NCBI GenBank assembly: GCA_030828465.1
Contig: JAURCL010000007.1
Location: forward strand, 1-61,794
Direction: 5' to 3'
DNA from: Acidimicrobiales bacterium
Lineage (GTDB): Bacteria; Actinomycetota; Acidimicrobiia; Acidimicrobiales; Ilumatobacteraceae
Length of the DNA: 61,794 nucleotides
Shown one piece after another: positions 8,735 through 17,041 of this stretch; the stretch's first letter is position 1; every line of letters starts with the position of its first letter. The position numbers and the translations under genes are program-made. The notes under the pieces are model-generated. The model did no database searches and was not told the DNA's origin. It saw nothing but the letters and a program-made list of their open reading frames with translations.

Positions 8735-9427
8735 GTGGATTCGCTGCTCTTCGTGGAGGACGACGACGCGATCCGGCTCGCGCTCCGCCTCGCCCTTGAG
8801 GATGAGGGCTACGAGGTGCACGAGGCATCTGATGGGGCGTCCGGTCTCGTCCAGTTCGGTCAACACCATCCCGACCTCGTCCTCCTCGACCTTCGCCTTC
8901 CCGACCTGTCGGGTTTTGAGGTCTGTCGTGCGCTCCGGGCGACCTCGACGGTTCCGATCATCATCATCACCGCCCAGACCGAGACCCAGGATCTGGTAGC
9001 GGGACTGGAGGCAGGTGCCGATGACTACGTCACCAAGCCGGTCGTGCCGAAGGAGTTGGCCGCCCGAATCCGGGCGCTCCTTCGACGGGCGAAACTCTCG
9101 CCTGCTCCCGAGGACGCGGGGCGCTCGGGGGTGGAGCGCTTCGGGAACATCACGCTCGACCGGGAGCGGCAGGTGGTCGAGAGAAACGATGTGGAGATCT
9201 CGGTGACCCGGACGGAGTATCGGCTCCTCTGCGAGTTCGCCGATCACGTCGGGGCGGTGCTCAGCCGGGACCAGCTGCTCGAGCGGGTCTGGGGATACGA
9301 GTACCTGGGTGATTCGAGGTTGGTCGACGCGCATGTGCGTCGCCTGCGTCTCAAGGTCGAGGACACCCCGGACGATCCGCGGTTGATCGTGACGGTGCGT
9401 GGTCTCGGCTACCGACTGATGGCCTGA
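8735..9427 (+). CDS. OmpR/PhoB-family response regulator, MtrA-like
   Basis: 230 aa two-domain regulator. The receiver domain (1-120) has the acidic pocket VEDDD, phospho-acceptor Asp in LVLLDLRLPDLSG, the switch residue in ITAQTET and the lysine in YVTKPVVPKEL. The C-terminal winged helix (about 132-228) has TRTEYRLLCEF, LLERVWGY, SRLVDAHVRRLRLKVE and TVRGLGYRL, close to MtrA-type regulators. The GTG start is 7 nt downstream of CACACT (8722-8727), fitting a leaderless transcript. The partner kinase and a GerMN lipoprotein lie divergently upstream. Confidence 0.92.
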   Translation: MDSLLFVEDDDAIRLALRLALEDEGYEVHEASDGASGLVQFGQHHPDLVLLDLRLPDLSGFEVCRALRATSTVPIIIITAQTETQDLVAGLEAGADDYVTKPVVPKELAARIRALLRRAKLSPAPEDAGRSGVERFGNITLDRERQVVERNDVEISVTRTEYRLLCEFADHVGAVLSRDQLLERVWGYEYLGDSRLVDAHVRRLRLKVEDTPDDPRLIVTVRGLGYRLMA

Positions 9428-9430
9428 CTC

Positions 9431-10207
9431 TTAGTTCGCCTCGGGCGACCAGCGGGGCGCGCGTCGCTCGGCGAAGGCTGCCATGCCCTCGGCGGCGTCG
9501 TCGGAGGAGAAGAGGCGCTCGCTCAGCGCGCGCATCTCGGAGAAGGCGGTGGCGCGATCGGTGCCGGGCACCGAGGCGAGGAGTCGTTTGGTGGCGGCCA
9601 CCGCCTCAGGCGCGCCCCGGCGCACACCGTGGCAGATCTCGTCGACGGTCTCCACAACATCGGAGGTCACGTGAGTGACCAAGCCGATGTCTCGGGCCTG
9701 GGCGGCATCGAAGCGCTCACCGGTGAGCATGGCGGCGGCGATGCGTCCAGGCGCCACGCGTCGCAGGATCGGCACGGCGATGATCGCGGGCGCGACACCG
9801 ATGCGCACCTCGGTGAGCGCGAAGTCGACCGATGCGTCGACGACCACGAGGTCGCAGGAGGCCATGAGGCCGATCCCACCCGCTCGGACGGCACCTCGGA
9901 CAGCGGCGATCGTCGGTCGTTCGGTGTCCATGAGTCGTTCGAGGGCGGCGACCATCGGTCCGGAGTCGGGTGGGCCGGAGGATCGTTCGCGCAGGTCGGC
10001 TCCTGAGCAAAACGCGGGTCCAGCGTGGGTAAGCACGATCGCTCTCGCTTCGACCTCTTCGGCTCGGTCGAGTGCGCGGTGCAACTCCTCCAGCAGTTGG
10101 CGCGAGAGGGCGTTGCGGTTGTGCTGGGAGTCGAGGGTGATCGTCGCGACTTCCCGGTCGATGTCGAGGCGCAGCATTGTCATGTTGTTCGCCGTGTCGT
10201 TCGCCAT
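9431..10207 (-). CDS. Enoyl-CoA hydratase/isomerase family protein
   Basis: 258 aa crotonase-fold protein. It shows the N-terminal ITLDSQHNRNALS, the oxyanion-hole segment GPAFCSGADLRE around residue 65, and AVRGAVRAGGIGLMASCDLVV around residue 104, followed by the helical C-terminus. Expected to hydrate or isomerise an acyl-CoA. The usual second catalytic glutamate region reads LTEVRIGVAPAI, so the glutamate is present. ATG 10207 lies 6 nt behind TACCGT on the minus strand. It is convergent with the MtrA-like regulator gene with only 3 nt between them. The specific substrate is unknown. Confidence 0.88.
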   Translation of the reverse strand: MANDTANNMTMLRLDIDREVATITLDSQHNRNALSRQLLEELHRALDRAEEVEARAIVLTHAGPAFCSGADLRERSSGPPDSGPMVAALERLMDTERPTIAAVRGAVRAGGIGLMASCDLVVVDASVDFALTEVRIGVAPAIIAVPILRRVAPGRIAAAMLTGERFDAAQARDIGLVTHVTSDVVETVDEICHGVRRGAPEAVAATKRLLASVPGTDRATAFSEMRALSERLFSSDDAAEGMAAFAERRAPRWSPEAN

Positions 10208-10240
10208 GAGCGCACGGTAGACGGATCCGAGGATGGTCGG

Positions 10241-12127
10241 TCAGTCGGTGATCGCGCGGAGGAAGCGTTCCGCCTCGGCCCGGTCGCGGGTGCGTCTCAT
10301 CGGTGGCAGGGCACCGATGAGATCCCATCGGTAGCCGGCCGTGCCGAGGCGGCGGTCGAGCACGGCGACGACGCCTCGATCGGCGTCATTGCGGATGAGG
10401 CGTCCACTCGCCTGAGCGAGCATGGTCGCTGCGCGCGGAAGGTCGATCTGGCCGAAGGCGGCGCGGCCGAGCCGGTCGCGCCGCGCCGACAGCAATGGGT
10501 CATCGGGACGCGGGAACGGGATCCGATCGATGACGACGAGCGAGAGCGTGCGGCCGGGCACGTCCACCCCTTGGAAGAGTCCGGCGGTGGCGAAGAGACA
10601 GGTGGACTCGTCCTCGGCGAAGGCCGCGACGAGGGCCGGCTTCGGGAGGTCGCGTTGGGTCAGGATCGTGTGCGGTATCTGCCCGGTGAGGGCGGCTGCC
10701 GCTTCGTCCATTGCCGCCCAACTGGTGAAGAGCGCGAGGGTTCGTCCGCCGGCGGCGGTGATGAGCGCAGCGAGTTCCTCGTGGGTGGCTGCTCTGAAGG
10801 CCGGGTCGTTCGGGGCCGGCAGGTGCATCGCGCAGTACAGCAGGGAGTTCTCCCCGTAATCGAAGGGGCTTCCGACGTCGATCACCTCCGGATCTGGTAG
10901 CCCGATGCGCTCGGGGAGCGACCGGGGCACCGTTGCCGAGGTGAGGATCGCGGTGCGTCGTGACCAGACACCGGCGGCCATCGTGGGGCCGACGTCGAGC
11001 GGGGCGATCTCGAGCGAGGGTGAGCCCGGCGGGCCGGAGACGAAGGCGACGGTGTCAGCCGACGGCGAGAGCGTCCGGTCGATCATCTCGGTGGACCGGG
11101 TGAGGATCACCTGCGCGCGGAGCCGGCGTTGTCGGGCATCCTCGACGTCGGTCTCGATGGCGTTGACGACCGCTGAGGCGCGCTCGAGGGCTCCGCGGGC
11201 GGTGACCAGGGCGGAGGTGACATCGGAAGGCAGCGGGATCTCGAGGCGCTCGCCGCGGCGCCCGTCGATCACCTCGCCGAAGGCGACGCCGGCATCGGCG
11301 ATGGAGGCGATGAGGGCGGGGTCGTCGATGATCCGGCGCACGGTCGAGGCGACGGTCGTGAATCGGCCGGGGGAGAGGTCGACGCCGACGGTGTCGCTCA
11401 TGACGTCCTCGAGGACGTGCGCCTCGTCGAAGACGACGATGTCGTGCTCGGGCAGGATCGCGTCATCGGCACCGACGTTCAGGCCGTACAGGTGGGTGTT
11501 CACGACGACGACGTCCGCGGTGGCGGCGCGATCTCGGGCGACCTCAGCGAAACAGGTCGCACCGAGCGGGCACCGGTTGGCTCCCGGACACTCATCGGAG
11601 GTGACGCTCACTGCACGCCACACGGCGGGGTCGGGGAGTCGGTCGAGTTCCGCCTGGTCTCCGGTGTCGCTCGATTCGGCCCAGCCGGCGAGCGCCGTGA
11701 TTTCGTCACGTCGACCGTCGCCGAGCCCCTCGAGGGCCAGTTGGTCGTCTCCGGAGGACACCTCGGCCAGTCGTTGGCGACAGAGGTAGTTGGAGCGTCC
11801 CTTCAGTACGGCCCACTCCAGGTCTCGGCCGAGTGGTTCGCGGAGGTGCTCGGCGAGAAAAGGGAGGTCCTTGGTGGCGAGCTGGTCCTGCAGGGCCTTC
11901 GTCGCGGTGGCCACGACCACGGTGCGGCCGGCGCGCATGGCTGGAACCAGATAGGCGAGGGTCTTGCCGGTTCCCGTCCCGGCCTGCACCACGAGATGCC
12001 GACCGTCCGATATCGCCCGGTCGACGGCGTCGGCCATCTCGCGCTGTCCTGGTCGCCGCTCGGCCGCCGGTAACGCCGAGGTCGCGATGTCGAGAAGTTC
12101 GCCGACGCCGAGCGGAGCCTCGTTCAA
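10241..12127 (-). CDS. dinG: ATP-dependent DNA helicase, DinG/XPD-like
   Basis: 628 aa superfamily 2 helicase. Motif I QAGTGTGKTLAY lies near residue 45 and the DEAH box VVFDEAHVLED near 232. The cysteines of a likely 4Fe-4S domain are visible (YLCRQR, DECPGANRCPLGATC). C-terminal helicase motifs include LFTSWAAMDEA, GLFQGVDVPG and QASGRLIRNDADRG, the last matching motif VI. The role is probably 5'-3' unwinding of damaged or R-looped DNA. The TTG start overlaps the uppS stop by 4 bp (TTGA), so it is coupled to uppS. Length is typical for the actinobacterial form. Confidence 0.92.
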   Translation of the reverse strand: MNEAPLGVGELLDIATSALPAAERRPGQREMADAVDRAISDGRHLVVQAGTGTGKTLAYLVPAMRAGRTVVVATATKALQDQLATKDLPFLAEHLREPLGRDLEWAVLKGRSNYLCRQRLAEVSSGDDQLALEGLGDGRRDEITALAGWAESSDTGDQAELDRLPDPAVWRAVSVTSDECPGANRCPLGATCFAEVARDRAATADVVVVNTHLYGLNVGADDAILPEHDIVVFDEAHVLEDVMSDTVGVDLSPGRFTTVASTVRRIIDDPALIASIADAGVAFGEVIDGRRGERLEIPLPSDVTSALVTARGALERASAVVNAIETDVEDARQRRLRAQVILTRSTEMIDRTLSPSADTVAFVSGPPGSPSLEIAPLDVGPTMAAGVWSRRTAILTSATVPRSLPERIGLPDPEVIDVGSPFDYGENSLLYCAMHLPAPNDPAFRAATHEELAALITAAGGRTLALFTSWAAMDEAAAALTGQIPHTILTQRDLPKPALVAAFAEDESTCLFATAGLFQGVDVPGRTLSLVVIDRIPFPRPDDPLLSARRDRLGRAAFGQIDLPRAATMLAQASGRLIRNDADRGVVAVLDRRLGTAGYRWDLIGALPPMRRTRDRAEAERFLRAITD

Positions 12128-12822
12128 CGCACGAGGTCCAGTGCGCGGTCGAGGTCCGCGGCGTCGAAGTCGGGCCAGGCCGCGTCGGTGAAGTGGATGG
12201 CAGCTCCGGCTGCCTGCCAGAGCAGGAAGTTCGAGACGCGGATCTCACCGCTCGTGCGCACGAGCACGTCGACGTCGGGGAGCTCAGGGTCGTAGAGGTA
12301 GTCCGAGAGCTGGCTGGCATCGACGGTGCCGGTGTCCGACCTCAGTCGTCGAACCGCGGCCATCAACTCGGCCCGCCCGCCGTAGTCGAAGGCGACGGTG
12401 AGGGTCATCCCCGTGTTCGACGAGGTGTCATTGATGGCCCGACGAATAGCGCGTTGGACGTACTTCGGTGTGCGGGCCTCTGGGCCGTCGAAGGGGCGCC
12501 CGATCCATCGCACGCGCACGTTGTTCTCGTTGAGTTCCTCGAGGCGACCGAAGAGCCGCTCGTGAAGTCCGAGGATGTGCCGAACCTCGGCCCTTGGTCG
12601 CACCCAGTTCTCGGTGGAGAATCCGAACACGGTGAGCCAGCCGACCCCGCGCGCGACGGAGGCGCGCACGATCTCAGCGAGGTTCTCTTCACCAGCGGTA
12701 TGACCGGCCGTGCGGGGCAGTGACCGTTGCTCCGCCCAGCGGCCGTTGCCGTCCATGATGCAGGCGACGTGGAGCGGCCGATCGAGCCTGGGGTGCTCGC
12801 GAGGTGTTGGGGAGGTCGCCAC
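12124..12822 (-). CDS. uppS: Isoprenyl (undecaprenyl/decaprenyl) diphosphate synthase
   Basis: 232 aa cis-prenyltransferase making the polyprenyl diphosphate carrier for peptidoglycan and other envelope polymers. All landmark regions are intact: CIMDGNGRWAEQR with the catalytic Asp, RTAGHTAGEEN, WLTVFGFSTENW, and RTSGEIRVSNFLLWQ followed by IHFTDAAWPDFDAADL. The GTG start at 12822 has TAACGT 9 nt upstream on the minus strand. It heads a coupled pair with dinG. A divergent paralogue lacking the catalytic motif starts 42 bp away on the other strand, which may be functionally linked. Confidence 0.96.
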   Translation of the reverse strand: MATSPTPREHPRLDRPLHVACIMDGNGRWAEQRSLPRTAGHTAGEENLAEIVRASVARGVGWLTVFGFSTENWVRPRAEVRHILGLHERLFGRLEELNENNVRVRWIGRPFDGPEARTPKYVQRAIRRAINDTSSNTGMTLTVAFDYGGRAELMAAVRRLRSDTGTVDASQLSDYLYDPELPDVDVLVRTSGEIRVSNFLLWQAAGAAIHFTDAAWPDFDAADLDRALDLVR

Positions 12823-12864
12823 GGGAGCTCCACGTTAGCGATGGCCCCGTGCGAGAATGGGCCG

Positions 12865-13458
12865 GTGACGTCTGGTGTTACGGAGGCGGTTGGAGCGGAG
12901 GCTCGCGATCAGATCGGGCCGGCCCATGTTCTCGTCGTCGGCGGCTCGACCGATGACTGGGATTCGCTTGGAAGTTCCGCTTGGGCGGCGAGACGATGCG
13001 GTCTCGGTGAGGTGGCGGAGCGACTCGGTGTGGAGTGGTTGACGATCCGCCCGTATTCGGCGAACGGCGTGGCCGGGCTCGCTGGCCGGGTCGAGCAGGC
13101 GGATGACCGTTCGCCGGTCACCCTCACCGTCGAGACGGTTGGGTGCTGCACGGTGATCGTCGACCCAGCCGCCGATGGACGCGAGCGGTTCGCCGGGGCC
13201 ATGCGGTCGCTCGGTGACGACCCGGTGAACGAGGCCTCGGTGGCGGGCGCGCTCTACGAGCCGGCCGACTGCGAACCCGACCTCGTGCTCGTGCTCGGAC
13301 CCGCCACAAGACTCCCACCTTCATTGGTCTGGGAACTCGCCTACGCCGAGCTCGTGTTCGCCGAGGTCGCATGGGGTGATCTCGAGCCGAATCACCTGGC
13401 TGACGCCGTCGCCGAATACGCGGGCCGCCGGCGCCGCTTCGGCGGACTCGACGCGTGA
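12865..13458 (+). CDS. Degenerate UppS-like protein (cis-prenyltransferase fold without catalytic motifs)
   Basis: 197 aa protein that keeps the outline of a cis-prenyltransferase but not its active site. AERLGVEWLTIRPYS aligns with the LGVxWLTxxxFSTEN region of UppS. SLVWELAYAELVFAEVAWGDLEPNHL, followed by AEYAGRRRRFGGL, aligns with the C-terminal FLLWQxAYAExxF-DVxWPDF and RRERRFGG region. The MDGNGRW motif is replaced by VGGSTDDWD, and the RTSGExRxSN stretch by GPATRLPPS. The GTG start is 6 nt behind GAGAAT (12853-12858); ATG 12841 is an alternative. Its stop overlaps recO (GTGA). It is probably a non-catalytic partner or regulator of UppS, by analogy with eukaryotic NgBR/Nus1; this is inference. 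Confidence 0.78.
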   Translation: MTSGVTEAVGAEARDQIGPAHVLVVGGSTDDWDSLGSSAWAARRCGLGEVAERLGVEWLTIRPYSANGVAGLAGRVEQADDRSPVTLTVETVGCCTVIVDPAADGRERFAGAMRSLGDDPVNEASVAGALYEPADCEPDLVLVLGPATRLPPSLVWELAYAELVFAEVAWGDLEPNHLADAVAEYAGRRRRFGGLDA

Positions 13459-14183
13459 AGGAGCTCTATCGCGACGAGGCGGTGGTGTTGCGCACCTACC
13501 GCCTAAGGGAGTCCGACCGGATCGTCGTGCTGCTCACGAAGGAGCACGGGAAGGTCCGGGCGGTGGCGCACGGCGTCCGGAGGACGACCTCGAAGTTCGG
13601 GGGTCGACTCGAACCGATGAGCCATGTCATGGTGCAGCTACGTCGAGGACGCGAGCTCGACACGGTCACCCAGGTCGAGTCGGTCGATCGGCTCGGGCCG
13701 ATGCTCTCTTCCCTCGACCGAACCTCCCAGGGGATGGCGGCGATCGAGGCGGTGGAGCAACTCGCACTCGATCGCGAACCGACCCCCCAGTTGTTCCGGT
13801 CGACGGTCGGGGTGCTCCGAACGATCGCCGAGCATCCCTCGCCGATGAACGTGCCGGCGTTCTATTGGAAGTTGCTGGCCGCTGAGGGCCTCAGCCCGGT
13901 GCTCGATGTTTGCGTTCGCTGCGAGGAGTCGGGTGACGGGGTGGAGATCGTCGCCTTCGATCTCAACGAGGGCGGCGTGCTCTGCCGCAACTGTCGTTCC
14001 GGGGTGTCGGTGTCGCCGGCGGCGCTCTCGCTGCTGCGAGCGGTGCTCGGCGGTCGGCTCAACGAGGCGCTGGCCGCTCCGGAGAGCCCCGCCACCCACG
14101 AGGTCGGGCTGCTCGCGACGCGAGCGATGGAGCACCACCTTGAGCGACGCCTCAAGACGATCGCGCTGTTCGAACGCCACTGA
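13455..14183 (+). CDS. recO: DNA repair protein RecO
   Basis: 242 aa RecO, which loads RecA on SSB-coated DNA in the RecFOR pathway. The N-terminal OB-fold is seen in DEAVVLRTYRLRESDRIVVL and KVRAVAHGVRRTTSKFGGRL. The C-terminal helical domain has a CxxC-CxxC zinc ribbon (CVRCEESG and LCRNCRSG). The GTG start overlaps the stop of the UppS-like gene by 4 bp, so the two are translationally coupled. Proximity to uppS-type genes and glyS is a typical actinobacterial arrangement. Confidence 0.94.
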   Translation: MKELYRDEAVVLRTYRLRESDRIVVLLTKEHGKVRAVAHGVRRTTSKFGGRLEPMSHVMVQLRRGRELDTVTQVESVDRLGPMLSSLDRTSQGMAAIEAVEQLALDREPTPQLFRSTVGVLRTIAEHPSPMNVPAFYWKLLAAEGLSPVLDVCVRCEESGDGVEIVAFDLNEGGVLCRNCRSGVSVSPAALSLLRAVLGGRLNEALAAPESPATHEVGLLATRAMEHHLERRLKTIALFERH

Positions 14184-14204
14184 GCCTCCCTAGCCTGTGG
14201 GGTC
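14184..14204 (+). promoter_or_regulatory. Spacer recO-glyS
   Basis: A 21-bp gap that contains the glyS -10 element. Because it sits only 7 nt beyond the recO stop, glyS can be transcribed both by read-through and from its own start. Confidence 0.4.
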
Positions 14205-14207
14205 GTG
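14191..14207 (+). promoter_or_regulatory. Leaderless-type -10 element of glyS
   Basis: TAGCCT at 14191-14196 is separated by 8 nt from the GTG start at 14205. No Shine-Dalgarno sequence lies between them. Transcription from this hexamer would begin at or beside the start codon. Confidence 0.6.
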
Positions 14208-15515
14208 GCAGCGACCGAACTCGATCAGATCGTCAATCTCTGCAAACGCCGCGGGTTCGTGTACCCGTCGGCGGAGATCTACGGCGGTTTCCGGTCGACC
14301 TACGACTACGGGCCGCTCGGGTCGCTGATGCTCCGCAACGTGAAGGACGCCTGGGTGCGTTCCATGGTGCAGCAACGCGATGACGTCGTACTCATCGACG
14401 CCGCCGTGCTCGGCCCTCCGCAGGTTTGGGAGGCCTCGGGGCACCTCAGTAACTTCAGCGACCCGCTCGTCGACTGCACGGTGTGTCGCAATCGCTTCCG
14501 CCTCGACAAGCTCGACGATCCAAACGTGTGCCCGAGTTGTGGTGGGAGTGGAACGTTCACGGAAGCCCGCCAGTTCAATCTGATGTTCAAGACCCAGGCC
14601 GGCCCAGTGGCCGATGCCGGTGCCGATGCCTATTTGCGCCCCGAGACCGCGCAAGGCATGTTCACCAACTTCTCGAATGTGCTTCAGACCAGTCGGAAGC
14701 GCCCCCCGTTCGGCATCGCGCAGGTCGGAAAGTCGTTCCGCAACGAGATCACACCGCAGAACTGGATCTTCCGCACCCGCGAGTTCGAGCAAATGGAGCT
14801 CGAGTTCTTCGTGCCGCCGGCGGACGGCGCCTCTTGGTACGAGTACTGGTGCGAACACCGGATGGAGTGGTACCGCGACCTCGGCATCCCTGACTCGATG
14901 CTCAGACTTCGTCCCCACGCCGACGACGAACTGTCGCACTACTCGACGGGTACCTCGGACGTGGAGTTCCTCTTCCCATGGGGTTGGGACGAGTTGGAGG
15001 GAATCGCGCAACGCACCGACTACGACCTCACTCAGCACGCCGCCCACTCCGGGGAGCGCCTCGACTTCTTCGACCAGGCGTCCGATGAGCGCTATGTGCC
15101 CTACGTGATCGAGCCTGCCGCCGGTGCCACGCGCACGATGGCTGCTTTCCTGCTCGCCGCCTACGACGAAGAGGAGGTCAACGGGGAGACGCGCACCGTG
15201 CTTCGTCTCCATCCGCGTCTCGCCCCGTACAAGGTGGCGGTGCTCCCGCTCTCGAAGAAGGACACGCTTACCCCCTTGGCGAAGGAGATCCGGGCGATGA
15301 TCGGGGAGCGCTACATGGTCGACTACGACGAGACCCAGGCGATCGGACGTCGCTACCGCCGTCAGGATGAGATCGGAACGCCGCTGTGCGTGACGGTCGA
15401 CTTCGACTCATTGGAGGACTCCGCGGTCACCGTCCGCGATCGCGACTCGATGGAGCAGGTTCGCGTGCCGATCGACTCGCTCATGTCGGAACTCTCGACG
15501 CGTCTCGGGATCTGA
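14205..15515 (+). CDS. glyS: Glycyl-tRNA synthetase (class II, homodimeric type)
   Basis: 436 aa class II aminoacyl-tRNA synthetase charging tRNA-Gly. Motifs include CKRRGFVYPSAEIYGG and YDYGPLG at the N-terminus, a zinc-binding pair of CxxC knuckles (CTVCRN and CPSCGG, residues about 92-115), LRPETAQGMFTNF, motif 2 region KSFRNEITPQNWIFRTREFEQMELEFF, and a C-terminal anticodon-binding domain with RLHPRLAPYKVAVLPL and DETQAIGRRYRRQDEIGTP. The last residues end in a normal family terminus. It is followed after 17 nt by trpC. Length is typical of the bacterial alpha2 type. Confidence 0.96.
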   Translation: MAATELDQIVNLCKRRGFVYPSAEIYGGFRSTYDYGPLGSLMLRNVKDAWVRSMVQQRDDVVLIDAAVLGPPQVWEASGHLSNFSDPLVDCTVCRNRFRLDKLDDPNVCPSCGGSGTFTEARQFNLMFKTQAGPVADAGADAYLRPETAQGMFTNFSNVLQTSRKRPPFGIAQVGKSFRNEITPQNWIFRTREFEQMELEFFVPPADGASWYEYWCEHRMEWYRDLGIPDSMLRLRPHADDELSHYSTGTSDVEFLFPWGWDELEGIAQRTDYDLTQHAAHSGERLDFFDQASDERYVPYVIEPAAGATRTMAAFLLAAYDEEEVNGETRTVLRLHPRLAPYKVAVLPLSKKDTLTPLAKEIRAMIGERYMVDYDETQAIGRRYRRQDEIGTPLCVTVDFDSLEDSAVTVRDRDSMEQVRVPIDSLMSELSTRLGI

Positions 15516-15532
15516 TCCGAGGATCCGGATCG

Positions 15533-16321
15533 ATGGCGACCTACCTCGACCGAATCCTCGAGGCGCACCGCGCCGGGGCGGCAACTGACGCGCGCTCGGT
15601 CGCAGAACTCCGCCGGCGTTGCGACGAACTTCCCTCGACCCGCGGTTTCCGTCAGGCGCTCGCATCGGTCGACTCGGCGAGCGATGGGGTCGGAGTGATC
15701 GCCGAGGTCAAGCGGCGTTCGCCGTCGAAGGGCGTGCTCGCGTCCGATCTCGATCCGGCGACCCTCGCTCGCGACTACGCGGACGGCGGTGCGACCTGCC
15801 TGTCGGTGCTCACCGATGCCGAGTTTTTCGGGGGATCACCTGAGGATCTCATCGCTGCTCGATCCGCCGTGTCTCTGCCCGTGCTGAGGAAGGACTTCAC
15901 CGTCGCCGCCAACGATGTGCTCGACGCGCGATTGATGGGAGCGGACTGCGTTCTGCTGATCGCCGCCGCGCTCGGGGTGGACGAACTCGTCGATCTGCAT
16001 GGTCTCGCCCGAGAGGTCGGGCTGGACGTGCTGGTTGAGATCCACGACGAGACCGAACTGGATCACGCCGTGGCAGCGGGTGCGGATCTTGTCGGGGTGA
16101 ACCAGCGTGACCTCGTCACCTTCGAGGTGGATCATGAGCGCGCCATTCGTATGGCCTCGGTGATCCCGGAGGGTGTGATCGGTGTCGCCGAATCGGGAGT
16201 GCGGGGGCGCACCGATGCGCTCGCGCTCGCTGGGGCGGGGTACGCGGCGGTGCTGGTGGGCGAGACGTTGGTCACCTCAGGTGACCCGGTCGCTGCCCTC
16301 CGCGCGATGCGCCATGGTTGA
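15533..16321 (+). CDS. trpC: Indole-3-glycerol phosphate synthase
   Basis: 262 aa TIM-barrel enzyme converting CdRP to indole-3-glycerol phosphate. VIAEVKRRSPSKGVL (catalytic Glu and Lys), LSVLTDAEFFGGS, PVLRKDFTV, LVEIHDETEL, VGVNQRDL and IGVAESGVRGRTD follow in the canonical order. ATG 15533 is selected over a longer frame that would overlap glyS by about 130 bp, because the family begins at YLDRIL. It starts the trpC-F-B-A group; trpE, trpG and trpD are not in this window. Confidence 0.96.
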   Translation: MATYLDRILEAHRAGAATDARSVAELRRRCDELPSTRGFRQALASVDSASDGVGVIAEVKRRSPSKGVLASDLDPATLARDYADGGATCLSVLTDAEFFGGSPEDLIAARSAVSLPVLRKDFTVAANDVLDARLMGADCVLLIAAALGVDELVDLHGLAREVGLDVLVEIHDETELDHAVAAGADLVGVNQRDLVTFEVDHERAIRMASVIPEGVIGVAESGVRGRTDALALAGAGYAAVLVGETLVTSGDPVAALRAMRHG

Positions 16322-16360
16322 GCGGTCGGGGCGGACTGCTCGCGAGTAGGTTCAGCCACG

Positions 16361-17041
16361 ATGTTCGTCAAGATCTGCGGGATCACGAATGAGGAGGACG
16401 CGCTGCTCGCGGTCGCCATGGGCGCGGACGCGATCGGGTTCATCTTCGCGCCATCGCCACGTCAGGTGGTGGCGAAGCACGTCTACGACATCACGCGCCG
16501 ACTGCCCTCCGATGTGTTGACGGTCGGCGTCTTTCGGGACGAGCTCCCAGCGCGGGTGCTCTCGATCGCCGACAGCGCGGGGGTGCGAGCCGTTCAGTTG
16601 CATGGCTCCGAGACGCCGGAGCAGGTGCGAGAGGTGGTCGAGAAGGGGCCCGGCCACGGCATCAGGAAGGTGATCAAGGCGTTCGGTGCCGACTCCGATC
16701 ACCTGTCGCGGGCCGATCGTTTCCACACTGACCTCGTCTTGGTGGATGCCCCGGCACCCGGGAGCGGCAAGGTGTTCGACTGGCACCTCGCCTCGGAGGT
16801 GCCCGACTCGGTTCGCCTCATCCTCGCGGGCGGTCTGAACCCCGACAATGTCGCCGATGGCATCCGGGCGGTCCGTCCGTGGGGGGTCGATGTGTCCTCC
16901 GGAGTTGAGGCCGCTCCAGGTCGCAAGGATCCCGTGAAGGTGAGAAGATTCATCTCGAACGCGCGAGCGGCGGCCCCCCCGGACGAGATGTCCGATCTCC
17001 CACCGCTCGAGGATGTGCCCTACGACTGGGAGGACGAATGA
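16361..17041 (+). CDS. trpF: Phosphoribosylanthranilate isomerase
   Basis: 226 aa TIM-barrel enzyme performing the Amadori rearrangement of PRA to CdRP. The start [12 protein letters not shown] carries the catalytic cysteine. [51 protein letters not shown] and GVDVSSGVE follow. The catalytic Asp in LVLVDAPA is present. ATG 16361 has TAGGTT (16347-16352) 8 nt upstream, suggesting an internal leaderless promoter within the trp group. The stop overlaps trpB (ATGA). Confidence 0.95.
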   Translation: MFVKICGITNEEDALLAVAMGADAIGFIFAPSPRQVVAKHVYDITRRLPSDVLTVGVFRDELPARVLSIADSAGVRAVQLHGSETPEQVREVVEKGPGHGIRKVIKAFGADSDHLSRADRFHTDLVLVDAPAPGSGKVFDWHLASEVPDSVRLILAGGLNPDNVADGIRAVRPWGVDVSSGVEAAPGRKDPVKVRRFISNARAAAPPDEMSDLPPLEDVPYDWEDE

